Shown here: positions 42,114-52,461 of the stretch, one piece after another | How the letters are laid out: each line of letters begins with the position of its first letter | Numbering within the stretch: position 1 is the stretch's first letter | Assembly (NCBI RefSeq): GCF_022899935.1 | Contig: NZ_JALJCJ010000002.1 | Span: 558,001 to 622,000 of the forward strand | From: Shinella curvata | GTDB taxonomy: Bacteria > Pseudomonadota > Alphaproteobacteria > Rhizobiales > Rhizobiaceae | Length of the DNA stretch: 64,000 bases | Direction: 5' to 3' | The notes under the pieces: generated by a model | Databases searched by the model: none | The model's input: the letters and a program-made list of their open reading frames with translations, nothing else | What the model was told of the DNA's origin: nothing | Translations under genes and position numbers: made by a program

Positions 42114-42797
42114 TCAGGCCGCGTGCTTCAGCAGCCAGGCATCGTGCTGTGCGAGAAAGGTTTCGAGACGTTCGGAGTAGTCCTGGGCAACCGCCGCCTT
42201 GACGCTCGGCCGCGCCGCCAGCGCCTTCCGCCAGCCCGCGACCTTGGCCAGGCCGTCGAAGACGCCGGTCGGCATGATGCGATCGAAGGTGTCGAAGTAG
42301 CGGAAGATCGGTGCGAAGACCGCATCGACGAGGCTGAAGCGTTCACCGGCGAAAAACGGCCCGTCGCCCAGTGTGGCTTCGACACGGGCAAATTTTTCGA
42401 CCAGTGCCCTGCGCTTGGCTTCGAAGGTTTCGGCATCCCGTGCGGTCTCGAAACCCCAGAGATCGCCGAGGATGGACGAGCCGAACTCCATCCAGCCGCG
42501 ATGCTGGGCGCGTACCAGCGGATCGGCGGGGTGAAGCGGCGTGCCGATCTCGATATCCTCGAGATATTCGCAGATCACGGCGCTTTCGAAGAGTACGGCC
42601 TCGCTGCCGTCGGGCCGGCGTACGAGCAGCAGGGGGACTTTGCCGAGGGGCGAAAGGGCGAGGAACCAGTCGGGTTTGGCCGCAAGGTCGATGGTACGGC
42701 GTTCGAAGGGGACACCCTTTTCGGCGAGCGCGATGGCGGCGCGCTGGACATAGGGGCAGAGGTGGTGGCTGACGAGGATCAATGCGGGCTCGCTCAT
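42114..42797 (-). CDS. Glutathione S-transferase
   Basis: 227-aa GST: thioredoxin-like N-terminal domain (VSHHLCPYVQRAAIALAEKG, about 9-28, with LGKVPLLL and FESAVICEYLED) and helical C-terminal domain. Conjugates or reduces electrophiles with glutathione; a CPY motif suggests an omega-like member. AGGAGACC precedes ATG 42797. Divergent from a MarR regulator, whose operator overlaps the shared promoter region, so electrophile-inducible expression is likely. Confidence 0.9.
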   Translation of the reverse strand: MSEPALILVSHHLCPYVQRAAIALAEKGVPFERRTIDLAAKPDWFLALSPLGKVPLLLVRRPDGSEAVLFESAVICEYLEDIEIGTPLHPADPLVRAQHRGWMEFGSSILGDLWGFETARDAETFEAKRRALVEKFARVEATLGDGPFFAGERFSLVDAVFAPIFRYFDTFDRIMPTGVFDGLAKVAGWRKALAARPSVKAAVAQDYSERLETFLAQHDAWLLKHAA

Positions 42798-42825
42798 GCA
42801 AGGTCTCCTGTTGACGACGATGTAG

Positions 42826-42837
42826 ATGCATTTGCAT
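42826..42837. promoter_or_regulatory. Candidate MarR operator in GST/marR gap
   Basis: ATGCA-TT-TGCAT palindrome between the two divergent starts; a weaker related sequence GTAATTGCATCT lies around 42871-42882. Position overlapping the promoters fits autorepression and repression of GST. Confidence 0.45.
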
Positions 42838-42882
42838 ATATGTAGGCTTGCCATTGCCGTCAAGATGAATGTAATTGCATCT

Positions 42883-43347
42883 ATGAGCGATTCATCCAGA
42901 AATGCCGCAGAAAAACCCTCCGAAGCCGCGACGCGATTGTGGATCCGCCTCATGCGCGCCCAGCGTCTGATCCTTGCCGCCATCGAGCAGGATCTCAAGG
43001 CCGCCGGCATGCCGCCGCTTGCCTGGTACGATGTGCTGTGGGAGCTGGTGCGTGCGCATGAGGGAAGGCTTCGCCCCTACGAGATCGAGGAGCGCACTTT
43101 GCTGGCGCAGCACAATCTCTCCCGTCTGCTCGACCGGATGGAGGAGGCCGGCCTCGTGCGCCGCGAGATTCTGCCCGAGGACGGACGCGGCCGCTGGGTG
43201 CTGGTGACCGGGGAGGGGCGTGCGACACAGGCCCGTATCTGGACCGTCTATGCGGCGGCGATAGAGCGCCATCTCGGCGCGAAAGTGGATGACGCGGCGG
43301 CGGCCATACTTGCCGACGGGCTGGAGAGGCTGACGCACGGCGCCTGA
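42883..43347 (+). CDS. MarR family transcriptional regulator
   Basis: 154-aa winged-helix repressor. LAAIEQDLKAAGMPPLAWYDVLWEL (about 24-48), DNA-recognition LAQHNLSRLLDRMEEAGLVRR and beta-wing DGRGRWVLVTGEG are classic MarR. ATG 42883 is taken; 42865 is possible. A frame open to 42826 overlaps the palindrome and is unlikely to be translated. Divergent from GST, 85 nt apart. Likely senses phenolic or electrophilic compounds. Confidence 0.88.
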   Translation: MSDSSRNAAEKPSEAATRLWIRLMRAQRLILAAIEQDLKAAGMPPLAWYDVLWELVRAHEGRLRPYEIEERTLLAQHNLSRLLDRMEEAGLVRREILPEDGRGRWVLVTGEGRATQARIWTVYAAAIERHLGAKVDDAAAAILADGLERLTHGA

Positions 43348-43360
43348 GCCTCGAATGCGA

Positions 43361-43385
43361 AACGCCGGGGCAGGACCCCGGCGTT
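43361..43385. terminator. Bidirectional terminator, marR / RTX protein
   Basis: AACGCCGGGG, loop CAGGA, CCCCGGCGTT, between the stops of two convergent genes. Confidence 0.75.
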
Positions 43386-43408
43386 CGAGTGTCTGCAAGC
43401 GCTTCCGC

Positions 43409-44467
43409 TTAAAGCAGGAAATCGCTCGCGATATATTTGTCCAGGCCGGCATCGATCTGGAAATCGGCAACGCCGTCGCCGTCCACATCGCCGGAAATGA
43501 TCGTGCCCGCGTAGCGCAGCTCGCCGGCCGTACCGGAAAAGCTGTCCTTGCCGATGAACACGAACCGGTTGTTGGCGGACGTGTTGATGTTGGCGTCGAG
43601 CACGCTGAGGTTGATCCTGTCGCCGTCGCTGTCGGGGTTGAAGTCGTCGATGACGTCACGCTGCGAGCCGACCTTGCTGTCGGAGAGACGGGTGAAGCCG
43701 AACGTATCGGCGCCCGATCCGCCGACCAGGAAGTCCTTGCCCGATCCGCCGTAGAGACGGTCATTGCCCGAATTGCCATAGAGGCGGTCATTGCCGGCAT
43801 CGCCATAGAGTATGTCGATACCATTGCCGCCATAGAGCTTGTCATTGCCCGCGAGGCCTTCGAGCTGGTCCTTGCCGCTGCCGCCCTTGAGGACATTGGC
43901 GCCGCTCGTGCCGATCAGCGTGTCGTCATAGCCGGTGCCTGTAGCATTCTCGATGCGCGACAGGATTTCTATACGGTCAGAAATGGCCCAAGCCTTGCCT
44001 TTGCTGAGGTTGACATAGATGCCGCTCCCTTCCTCGCTGCTGGAATCCTGCAGGGAGTAGTTGATCGTATCGATGCCGTCGCCGCCGTTGAAGCTGTTTT
44101 CGAAGCCGGCGGAGTAGAAGGTGTCGTTGCCGCTGTCGCCGTAATAGACGCTCTGGTAGCTCTTGACCTTGAAGACATCGTTGCCGCTGCCGCCGTAGAC
44201 CTTGTCATAGGCATCGGGATCGTAGGCCGCGCCGCTGTGCGTATAATAGTCGTTGCCCGATCCGAGCGAGATGACGTTACCGCCCTCGAAGCTGTTGCGC
44301 ACGGTGTCGTTGCCGGTGCCGGCATTGACCCTGTTGAAGCCGCCCCATTTGTCGGTGCGGTTCAGGATGATCTCGTCGTTGCCGCCATAGGCGTAGACGT
44401 CCACCTCGATCCGGTAGTTCTGGACGATGAGATCGTCGTCGTCCGTACCATCAATGATGACTGCCAT
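43409..44467 (-). CDS. RTX-type calcium-binding secreted protein
   Basis: 352-aa repeat protein. Numerous GGxGxDxLx nonapeptides (e.g. [30 protein letters not shown] about residues 195-265) predict calcium-dependent beta-rolls. No N-terminal signal; C-terminal end YIASDFLL resembles a type-I secretion signal (hydrophobic after acidic). Predicted export by a T1SS, whose ABC and membrane-fusion genes are not in this window. ATG 44467 follows AAAGGAATACG. No catalytic domain is visible, so it may be a surface or matrix component. Another RTX protein is at 50882. Confidence 0.85.
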   Translation of the reverse strand: MAVIIDGTDDDDLIVQNYRIEVDVYAYGGNDEIILNRTDKWGGFNRVNAGTGNDTVRNSFEGGNVISLGSGNDYYTHSGAAYDPDAYDKVYGGSGNDVFKVKSYQSVYYGDSGNDTFYSAGFENSFNGGDGIDTINYSLQDSSSEEGSGIYVNLSKGKAWAISDRIEILSRIENATGTGYDDTLIGTSGANVLKGGSGKDQLEGLAGNDKLYGGNGIDILYGDAGNDRLYGNSGNDRLYGGSGKDFLVGGSGADTFGFTRLSDSKVGSQRDVIDDFNPDSDGDRINLSVLDANINTSANNRFVFIGKDSFSGTAGELRYAGTIISGDVDGDGVADFQIDAGLDKYIASDFLL

Positions 44468-44857
44468 CTTCGTATTCCTTTTTGCCACATCGAACCTGTT
44501 GCGCGATTTTTAGCGCCGGCAAGCTGAACCGCCGTTGAACAGGACGGGAACGGCGCGGCGATTTCGAGGCGATTGTTTGGAGTTTTGCGGGCAGGGAGGC
44601 GATTTGACCGGGAGCCGCGACAGAGCACTTGATTGCCGTGTCAGGCCGAGGCCGGTGATCTTGTCAGAGGGTTCTGCAATGCGCGGGTGATTCCCATCAG
44701 GCTCTGCGTCCGGCGCGCGAAAGCCCGGCGCCAGGCGGTCTTTTCACAGGCGTGGCTGCGGAAAAATCCGGAAATTCGGCAAAGACGGTTTCATTTCGTC
44801 CCGACCGTCAAAAAAGCCTTGCAATCGCAAGCTCTGCCGCATAGTGAAACCGCGAGC
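44468..44857. other. Intergenic region, no gene seen
   Basis: 390 nt between an RTX gene start and tRNA-Ser. No ORF with support; contains the promoter for the RTX gene and, near the end, the tRNA promoter. Confidence 0.4.
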
Positions 44858-45843
<986 letters not shown>

Positions 45844-47136
45844 ATGGACCTGAAATTTGGAATCGCGCCGTTTTTGCTGGCCGTTCTCATTTCTTCACCG
45901 CTGCTTGCCCAGCAATCCCCCGGTCAATTGCCAAATCAGCAAACCGAAAAGGCGAACACATACCCTGTTCTTCTTGATGGGACGCTTTCGGTCGAAGGCG
46001 ATCTGGAAGACGACGCTTCGGAGAGAAGTGGCTTTCTTCGCTTCGATACCGCTCTGGCCCCATGGCTGGCTTTCAAGCAGACGCTCGCGCAGGACTATGG
46101 GATCACCATCGGGGGTTCCTACGGTGTGATGTGGCAAAATTATCAGGATAGTTTCATCGGCGAGCAGAACGCGGTCGGCAGCAAATTTACGTTGAACACC
46201 TCGATCGATTTGCTTAATCGCGGTCAGCCTGACGCCTTGTCGTTTGACATGGCGATCGAAGACAGGAGACCGCTCGGCACGAATTTGCCACCGCTGTGGG
46301 GCGGAATTTTCGCGGGCTCTGCCACGGCGACAGCCGCCACATGGGGCGAATTCGACCTGGGCATCACGCAGGCCTACGTTCGGCAAAATCTGTTTGATAA
46401 CCGCTTTCAGTATGCGATCGGCAAGCTCTTCGCACCAAACTTCGTGAACGCTTATCCGTTCTTCGACGACAATCGGCAGTTCTTCAATCAGAATTTCACC
46501 ACCAGCCCGACGATCGCTGTCCCTTTGCGTGGCTTTGGCATGGCCGGCGCGTTGTATCCGACCGACAACAACCTTTACGTCTCCGGCGGCATCTATACGC
46601 CTTACAGTGACGACACGGGCTGGACGATCGACGATTTCTTCCAGCGAAATCAGTATTTTTATAATCTCGAGGTGGGTTTCAGTGGTGTTGGCGGAACGGG
46701 CGTTCCCATTCAGGGGCGCGGTCCGATGGATGCGAACAACTATCACATCTCGACCTGGTACCGCGATGAGCTGGATGACGGCACACCGGAGGCCTATGGG
46801 GTGGCGTTCAACGCCAACCAGATGATTGGCGAAAACACCATGTGGTTCCTTCGCGGAGGGTGGTCGCGCGGGACGCTGATCGATCGCAGTCTGAGTGCGG
46901 GGGTCGGTTATCGCCCGTCCAATGCGCCTTCCGACTTGTTCGGGTTTGCGGTGGGGTGGGTACGACCGTCCAATGAACGCCTGGACAGCCAATACACCGC
47001 CGAGGCGTTTTATCGATTTCACGTCACGCCGCAGTTTGCCATCACGCCGGACGTTCAGCTCATTCTCAAACCTACGCTCGATCCAACGGCAGATAGTCTT
47101 TGGGCCTTCGGTCTGCGCGCGCGTCTGTCATTTTAG
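45844..47136 (+). CDS. OprB family carbohydrate-selective porin
   Basis: Outer-membrane beta-barrel of 430 aa. Signal peptide MDLKFGIAPFLLAVLISSPLLA; then the OprB pattern (LAQDYGITIGGSYGVMWQNYQ, YAIGKLFAPNFVNAYPFFDDN, DVQLILKPTLDP and a terminal Phe, GLRARLSF). Takes up sugars or related solutes passively. ATG 45844 starts the signal peptide; an upstream in-frame ATG at 45727 would add 39 polar residues. Appears lower in GC than neighbours. Probably co-transcribed with the Tat CoA-transferase 70 nt downstream. Confidence 0.88.
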   Translation: MDLKFGIAPFLLAVLISSPLLAQQSPGQLPNQQTEKANTYPVLLDGTLSVEGDLEDDASERSGFLRFDTALAPWLAFKQTLAQDYGITIGGSYGVMWQNYQDSFIGEQNAVGSKFTLNTSIDLLNRGQPDALSFDMAIEDRRPLGTNLPPLWGGIFAGSATATAATWGEFDLGITQAYVRQNLFDNRFQYAIGKLFAPNFVNAYPFFDDNRQFFNQNFTTSPTIAVPLRGFGMAGALYPTDNNLYVSGGIYTPYSDDTGWTIDDFFQRNQYFYNLEVGFSGVGGTGVPIQGRGPMDANNYHISTWYRDELDDGTPEAYGVAFNANQMIGENTMWFLRGGWSRGTLIDRSLSAGVGYRPSNAPSDLFGFAVGWVRPSNERLDSQYTAEAFYRFHVTPQFAITPDVQLILKPTLDPTADSLWAFGLRARLSF

Positions 47137-47206
47137 TTAGACGTATCATCTGTTTGTAATATCCGAGTTTTTTGGCGCCGGACGCCGATAGTGAAGGGGT
47201 GTAACA

Positions 47207-48799
47207 ATGGAAACGACGCGACGAAACCTGCTGGGCGGCGGGGCCGCCGTTGCTGCTGCTTCCCTATCGGGGCTCTTCTCGAGTCCGGCGATGGCAGCGG
47301 CGCAGGCCGGTGATTTTGACATCAGCCAAGCGTTTTCTCAGTTCATGCAAGACATTGGCGGGAGCGCGGCGGACGCGGGCGGCACCGTAAAATTTACCGG
47401 GCAGGATCCGATCGTGCGCAGCCGCTTCCGTATCGGAGCGTGCATGGCGATACCCGCCATGGCGGCTGCTGTCGGTGCCGCAGCGATCTGGCGGGCGCGG
47501 ACTGGCGAGACGCAGGATGTGGCGGTTGATTTACGCGAGTCCGTTTACAACGTGATGCCGCTTATCAAAATCATTCTGCAGAAAAAGCAGGCGGCGGGCC
47601 GCTTTGACCTCGACGATCCCATCCCTGGAATGTTCACGTTCGTTCCGACGCTCAACGACAAACTCTTCCAGGGACCGCTGCTGCTCGACAATCCGATGGG
47701 GTTTGCGGTGTTCCAAACCCGTGATGACCGTTTTGTCACGCCAACGGGACTCTATCCGCATCATTTTGATGGTATTCTCAACCTGTTGGGAGCCTCCCCG
47801 AACGTTGCCTCCATCACGGAGGCGTTCCGCAAGCGTGACGCGTTCGAACTCGACAACACATTCGCCGAAGCCGGGCTTGTCCTCGGTGTCCATCGCACCA
47901 CGCGAGAGTGGGCGGACCTCCCCGAGGCAAAGCACCTGGCCGCTCGGCCGCTTATTGAAATTGTCAAAATCGCCGACGGCGATCCCATACCCTTCGATCC
48001 CAGTCCCGCAGCGCCGCTGTCCGGCATCAAGGCTTTGTCCTGCACACATGTCATTGCCGGAAGCACTGCGGCGCGCACGCTTTCAGAATATGGGGCCGAG
48101 GTGATGCACATCGCCCGCGACCAGTCGTTCGAGCATGAAATCATTTGGTCGGATATCAATATCGGCATGCGATCAAGCTTCGTAAATCTGCGAAATCCGG
48201 CCGAAAATGAAGGGTTCAGGACAAAGTTGCTGGCAGATGCGGATGTCTTTATCGAGAGCTTCCGCGGTCGATCCATGGAAAACCTGGGCTTTGGCGTCGA
48301 GGAAGTCGCTTCCAAGCATCCCGGTATCGTCTACCTGTCCGTGCGCTGCTACAGCTGGGATGGCCCATGGTGGAACCGCGCTGGTTTTGACATGGAAGCC
48401 CTTACAGTTTCAGGTTTCACGCTGCTGGAAGGTGAGGGGCGCCCCAGCTGGCCGCCCACAATGGTGCTGAACGACTATATTGCCGGTTATCTCGGGGCTG
48501 CCGGCATCGTCGCTGCTCTCCGCCGCAGAGCGACCGAAGGCGGTAGTTACCACGTTCGCGTCAGTCTCACGCGCGCGGCCATGTGGTATCAAGGACTCGG
48601 CATGGTGGACCGCACAGCCTTCGACCCCAAACACCCCGACCATCGCATGATCCAGCCGAGAACCATCGAGGGGCAGACGCCGTACGGCAAGCTTCGCCGT
48701 CTGGCGCCTCAGGTCCAGCTTTCGAAAACGCCGGGCAACTGGCCCGAACCTTTGTTGCGTGTGCGCGGCGCCGATAGACCTGAATGGGCTGGACGATAA
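47207..48799 (+). CDS. CoA-transferase III (CaiB/BaiF) with Tat signal
   Basis: 530 aa. The N-terminus TTRRNLLGGGAAVAAASLSGLFSSPAMA looks like a twin-arginine signal peptide, unexpected for a normally cytosolic CoA transferase. After it, residues 60-260 resemble a partial CoA-transferase half (IGACMAIPAMAAAVGAAAIWRAR), followed by a second, full-looking half (about 270-470). The catalytic-Asp region is NDYIAGYLGAAGIVAAL with Asp423. Possibly acts on an acyl-CoA in an unusual location, or the signal-like segment is not used. Follows the OprB gene by 70 nt. Confidence 0.82.
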   Translation: METTRRNLLGGGAAVAAASLSGLFSSPAMAAAQAGDFDISQAFSQFMQDIGGSAADAGGTVKFTGQDPIVRSRFRIGACMAIPAMAAAVGAAAIWRARTGETQDVAVDLRESVYNVMPLIKIILQKKQAAGRFDLDDPIPGMFTFVPTLNDKLFQGPLLLDNPMGFAVFQTRDDRFVTPTGLYPHHFDGILNLLGASPNVASITEAFRKRDAFELDNTFAEAGLVLGVHRTTREWADLPEAKHLAARPLIEIVKIADGDPIPFDPSPAAPLSGIKALSCTHVIAGSTAARTLSEYGAEVMHIARDQSFEHEIIWSDINIGMRSSFVNLRNPAENEGFRTKLLADADVFIESFRGRSMENLGFGVEEVASKHPGIVYLSVRCYSWDGPWWNRAGFDMEALTVSGFTLLEGEGRPSWPPTMVLNDYIAGYLGAAGIVAALRRRATEGGSYHVRVSLTRAAMWYQGLGMVDRTAFDPKHPDHRMIQPRTIEGQTPYGKLRRLAPQVQLSKTPGNWPEPLLRVRGADRPEWAGR

Positions 48800-48885
48800 A
48801 TCGAACGCCCTGACATCTCCAAAGGCTGCCAACGGGCTTGCAGGAGCCTTTCGGCGTCATGACCGCGTGAGATCAAGCTTCCCGA

Positions 48886-50172
48886 GTGCGTGGAGTGGTG
48901 TCGAGAGTGTCGAACAGGCCAACAGGCGCAGCAATTACGCCAATCGCTCTGCTCGCATCCGTCGGCCAGTGTGCGTCGCTGTGCCTATCCCTCACGCTGG
49001 CGCGGCAGCTGGATGTTGCAGGCTTCGAGGCCTATGTGGTCGCGTCTGCGGTCTATATGGTGATGCTCGTTGTCGGTACGATGGGGGTCGACAAACTCGC
49101 AATGTACGTCCTGCCGGCGTCGATAGATCGGGAAGATTGGTCCACCACGCACGGTTTCCTGCGATTTGGCGTGCGCCGAATAGGCCTTTCCTCATTCGTC
49201 CTGGCCCTCGTCGTCATTTCGGCCATCTCCCTCATCAGCGAGGTTTCCGTTGAAATAAGGGCGGCGATCATTGTCAGCTGTCTGATCCTGCCGGTCGGAG
49301 CCTTGGTGCATTTCGGCATCGAGGTCATGACCTCCGCTGGTCGCGAAATCATCGCCACTGCCATTTTGCGCGTTCTGATGCCCGCGACGACGCTTGTGAT
49401 CGTCGGACTCTGTGCATGGCAAGGCAGTATAAGCGGGCCGGGTGCGATCCTCGTCTGGGGCGTGTCCTGGATGTTTGCAGGAGCGGTGCTTGCATCACTG
49501 CTCGGAAGGCGGTTGCCTACTGAGATTTGGGCAAGCGAACCGAGGGACGAAGCGGAGTTATGGATCGGATATGCCTATCCGTTTCTCGTCCATCGCGGCA
49601 TCCTCGCTCTGCTCACCCATTCCGGTGTCATCCTGTTGGATTTTCTGTATGCGTCGCCGACAGCGGTCGGAGCTTATGCCATATCACTTGCAATCATCAC
49701 GCCCATGGCATCCGTCGTGATAGCGACCAACCGCGCTTATGTCCGCGCCATGTCCGTTCTTGCAAAGGCCGGAGACACCGAGGGAATCTTCGAGCTTTGG
49801 AAGAGGCGCGCGCGCTGGGTTTTGCCGGTTCTGACTTGCTTCACCGTTATGGTGCTGCTGCTGGCGCGGCCTCTTGTCGGCTTGTTCGGTGAGGAGTTTG
49901 TGGAGGAGGGAGTAACGCCACTTCGCATTTTTGCTGTCACCATGGCAATTTCCGCGACGTTCTCGCTTTCTCCGACCTATCTCAAATTCACGCGTCAACG
50001 CTCCAAGGTTCTGAAAATTGCGGTTGCGACGGCAATCGTTCAGTTCGGGTTGCTTCTGGCGCTTGTTCCGCTGTGGGGAGCCACTGGTGCCGCTATCGCA
50101 TCGGGGACATCGTTAAGTGCAATGGTTTGCATCTGTACGCTCATCGTCTTGCGAGAGGTAAGCGCACGGTGA
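48886..50172 (+). CDS. Polysaccharide flippase-like membrane protein (Wzx/MOP)
   Basis: 428 aa with about 12 hydrophobic helices of the multidrug/oligosaccharide/polysaccharide exporter superfamily: ARQLDVAGFEAYVVASAVYMV near 40, YAYPFLVHRGILALLTHSGVILLDFL near 228 and RPLVGLFGEEFVEEGVTPLRIFA near 325. Starts with GTG 48886; ribosome site is weak. No glycosyltransferase or polymerase nearby. In-operon with OprB and CoA-transferase by orientation, 86 nt after the latter. Confidence 0.8.
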   Translation: MRGVVSRVSNRPTGAAITPIALLASVGQCASLCLSLTLARQLDVAGFEAYVVASAVYMVMLVVGTMGVDKLAMYVLPASIDREDWSTTHGFLRFGVRRIGLSSFVLALVVISAISLISEVSVEIRAAIIVSCLILPVGALVHFGIEVMTSAGREIIATAILRVLMPATTLVIVGLCAWQGSISGPGAILVWGVSWMFAGAVLASLLGRRLPTEIWASEPRDEAELWIGYAYPFLVHRGILALLTHSGVILLDFLYASPTAVGAYAISLAIITPMASVVIATNRAYVRAMSVLAKAGDTEGIFELWKRRARWVLPVLTCFTVMVLLLARPLVGLFGEEFVEEGVTPLRIFAVTMAISATFSLSPTYLKFTRQRSKVLKIAVATAIVQFGLLLALVPLWGATGAAIASGTSLSAMVCICTLIVLREVSAR

Positions 50173-50330
50173 GTCCATTTTTTTTAAGACGTCCAGCGGA
50201 TACCGGAAATGGTGTCACGCGCGCTCGAAGACAAAGATTGACGGCCGTTTTGATTTAAGGCTGCCATTCTCCATATAAGTAGGCAACAGACGCTGGATCG
50301 GAAATCTTGTGGCGTCCGTTGCTCGAAGGA

Positions 50331-50579
50331 TCAATTGACGAGCATTGGCCGCGGGAGCATCCGTTCCGTCACCGGGCACCCCTCCTGGATTCTTGTCCAG
50401 GACGAGACGTTGAGCTTCATCTCGCACCGCGCGAGATAGGTACCGCCATCGACCTTCAGGCAGGCCGTCTGACCGAGTTCGAACAGGACGCCGCGATTTC
50501 GGCATTTGCAATTGTGGGCGTCAGCCATTGTGGGGATCAGCCCCAAGGCCAAGCCGGTTACGAGCACTCCAAGGCGCAT
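50331..50579 (-). CDS. Cys-containing periplasmic protein, 82 aa
   Basis: Signal peptide MRLGVLVTGLALGLIPTMADA, predicted cleavage before HNCKCRNRG. The mature 61 residues contain five Cys (CKC at 24/26, then Cys40, 52 and 68), suggesting disulfides. GGAG lies 8 nt before ATG 50579. I recall similar small proteins from Rhizobiales without assigned function. Divergent from the RTX gene at 50882. Confidence 0.7.
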   Translation of the reverse strand: MRLGVLVTGLALGLIPTMADAHNCKCRNRGVLFELGQTACLKVDGGTYLARCEMKLNVSSWTRIQEGCPVTERMLPRPMLVN

Positions 50580-50881
50580 GGCTGAGGCTCCAAACAATAT
50601 GCCGACAATAATATACCTGCCTGACGTTGCCGTCAAAACGACCGCGGCCCGCCGAAGCGGCGGCCTCGAGGCCTTCCTGTGGGATGCCCTGGTCGCCGGA
50701 TAGCCTGATGATGGCTTTCCGGTGTCACGGAGACTCCATCCCGGTCTTGTCGCCGCATCGAACGACGTTCGGTGAACGCTATCGTTAAACTTGTCGCCGT
50801 TAGCGTTAATTCCGGCTTCTGCTTCCGAGTGGCGTCACGCCGGCCTAATGTGCGGCATCACTTCAGCCCACGGAGCGGCAA
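50580..50881. promoter_or_regulatory. Divergent promoter region, 82-aa protein / RTX
   Basis: 302 nt. AT-richer parts near 50595-50630 and 50775-50815 could hold promoters of each side. No operator recognised. Confidence 0.35.
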
Positions 50882-51787
50882 ATGGCCTTGGTTAAGGGTA
50901 CGAAATTCGCGGACGAGCTTCACGGTACGTGGGACAACGATTCTCTCTATGGCGGCGCCGGCAACGATGTCTTCTATGCCAGTGGCGGGGACGACCGGTT
51001 CAGTGGCGGTGCGGGCTGGGATCGGATCGATTACAGCAGCTATGCCGGTCGTCTTTCGATCGTCCTGAACGGCTCCGGCAAAAGCGGCGTCTACGCGAAC
51101 GGCCGGTTGCACGACACGCTTATTTCCATTGAGGAGATCACGGGCGGCAGCGGCGATGACTATTTTGTCGGCAATGCCTATGACAACATCTTTTCCGGCG
51201 GCGCCGGACATGACTATTTCGTCGCGAGTGCCGGCAACGATGCGTATCGCGGCGGCGGCGGCTACGACATGCTGGATTTTTCCGCGATCAAGGCGGGCCT
51301 GCGCTTCGAGATCAATGCCGCAAACGGTGTCACGAGCGTGCGCTATGCCGGCGGCGGCCTCAACACGATGAGCAGCATCGAAAACATCATCGGCACGAAA
51401 TTCGGCGATGTGATCAAGGGTGACGGCGCCGACAACTATTTCCGCGGCGAGGGCGGCAATGACAGGCTATCGGGCGGCGCGGGAGGCGATGTGCTGAACG
51501 GCGGCGCTGGCAAGGACAAGCTGACGGGCGGTGCGGACGCCGATATCTTCGAATTCGTGACCGGCTTCGGCCGCGACACCATCACCGATTTCAATGCCAG
51601 GGGCAGCGATCACGATATCCTCGACCTCAGTGGTGTCGCCTCGCTCGACAATTTACAGCAGCTCCTTGACGATCATCGCATCTACCAGAGCGGCAACAAC
51701 GTCGTCATCAATGCGGCGAAGGGCGACGTGATCGTTTTGAAGAACGTCGATATCGCTGACCTCACAGCCAGCGACTTTCTCTTCTAG
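50882..51787 (+). CDS. RTX-type calcium-binding protein
   Basis: 301 aa. GGAGNDVFYASGGDDRFSGG (about 25-44) and GGNDRLSGGAGGDVLNGGAGKDKLTGGADADIF-type nonapeptides (about 195-225) predict beta-rolls. C-terminus TASDFLF matches the IASDFLL end of the other RTX protein at 43409, as expected for a shared type-I export signal. No N-terminal signal, no catalytic domain seen. GGAG 7 nt upstream of ATG. Followed by a terminator. Confidence 0.88.
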   Translation: MALVKGTKFADELHGTWDNDSLYGGAGNDVFYASGGDDRFSGGAGWDRIDYSSYAGRLSIVLNGSGKSGVYANGRLHDTLISIEEITGGSGDDYFVGNAYDNIFSGGAGHDYFVASAGNDAYRGGGGYDMLDFSAIKAGLRFEINAANGVTSVRYAGGGLNTMSSIENIIGTKFGDVIKGDGADNYFRGEGGNDRLSGGAGGDVLNGGAGKDKLTGGADADIFEFVTGFGRDTITDFNARGSDHDILDLSGVASLDNLQQLLDDHRIYQSGNNVVINAAKGDVIVLKNVDIADLTASDFLF

Positions 51788-51841
51788 GGCGCGATTGGTC
51801 GTAAACGGCCTGACGCGTTTGCCTGCCCAATAAAGAGGTTT

Positions 51842-51870
51842 AGCCCGGGATCGATCGTCCCGGGCTTTTG
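51842..51870 (+). terminator. Terminator after second RTX gene
   Basis: AGCCCGGGA, loop TCGATCG, TCCCGGGCTTTTG, 55 nt after the stop. Confidence 0.85.
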
Positions 51871-52461
51871 CTTGTTGTCGCCAAAACGCGCGGAGCGTTG
51901 AGAGGGGGGACTACAGTACATCCCGCCGGCGGAGGTCGCCGTCGAGGGCCGATCCTGGCAGAGCCTGCCCGTTCCGAGCGCGTTCCCAAGCGGGCCAACG
52001 CAGAGAATCGCGTCGAATCGACTCCTTGAGAATGGCGTATGATTCCCGCTTTCGGTGTGACGTGCGGACTCGCGCCGGGGCGTGGCGGAGTTTCGAAAAG
52101 CCAGTGCTGCCATGTTTATGAAGGTGTTTTGCCTTCATTTCGCCCGTTCCGCGGCAGGTAGCGTTGGGGGTCGCAATGCGCTAAGTGCCCGCTTCATAAG
52201 GCCTTTTGTTAATAATCCATAAACTTTTAGCGATCTCCTCCGCCATTTTGTGTCCTTTCCGCAACAGCGTTGGGCGAAGGCAGTCACAAAGTCCGCCTCG
52301 TTTCAGTTTGGAGATTGCTTACGGAACCGCGTCGAGTATTTTCACTCTCGGAAGCAGGGGCGGTTGATCGTCCACTTCTTGAACTTGGGGATGGGGCAGG
52401 GAACGCTGTCCTTCAGCAAAAAACCCAGACCCGTTTGAAACTTTTTGACTGGAGGTCAGAA
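51871..52461. other. Intergenic region and porin leader
   Basis: Nearly 600 nt without a supported gene. Frames on the minus strand around 51911-52138 are open but unrecognised. 52200-52460 holds the AT-rich promoter (about 52205-52235) and leader of the porin gene. A 15-mer close to the tRNA-Ser end lies at 52233-52247. Confidence 0.4.
52233..52247. repeat. Candidate right attachment site (tRNA-Ser 3'-end copy)
   Basis: ATCTCCTCCGCCATT, 14 of 15 identical to the end of tRNA-Ser (44935-44949) in the same orientation, 7.3 kb away. Could be the other end of an inserted segment; chance similarity cannot be excluded. No integrase between the two. Confidence 0.35.

Noticed and set aside
42826-42882. 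Earlier marR start at 42826
   Set aside because: It would place the ATG inside the palindromic operator and the predicted promoter; no ribosome site precedes it.
51784-52138. Minus-strand frames upstream of the porin
   Set aside because: Unrecognised, no good start signals, overlapping the RTX terminator region; treated as non-coding.
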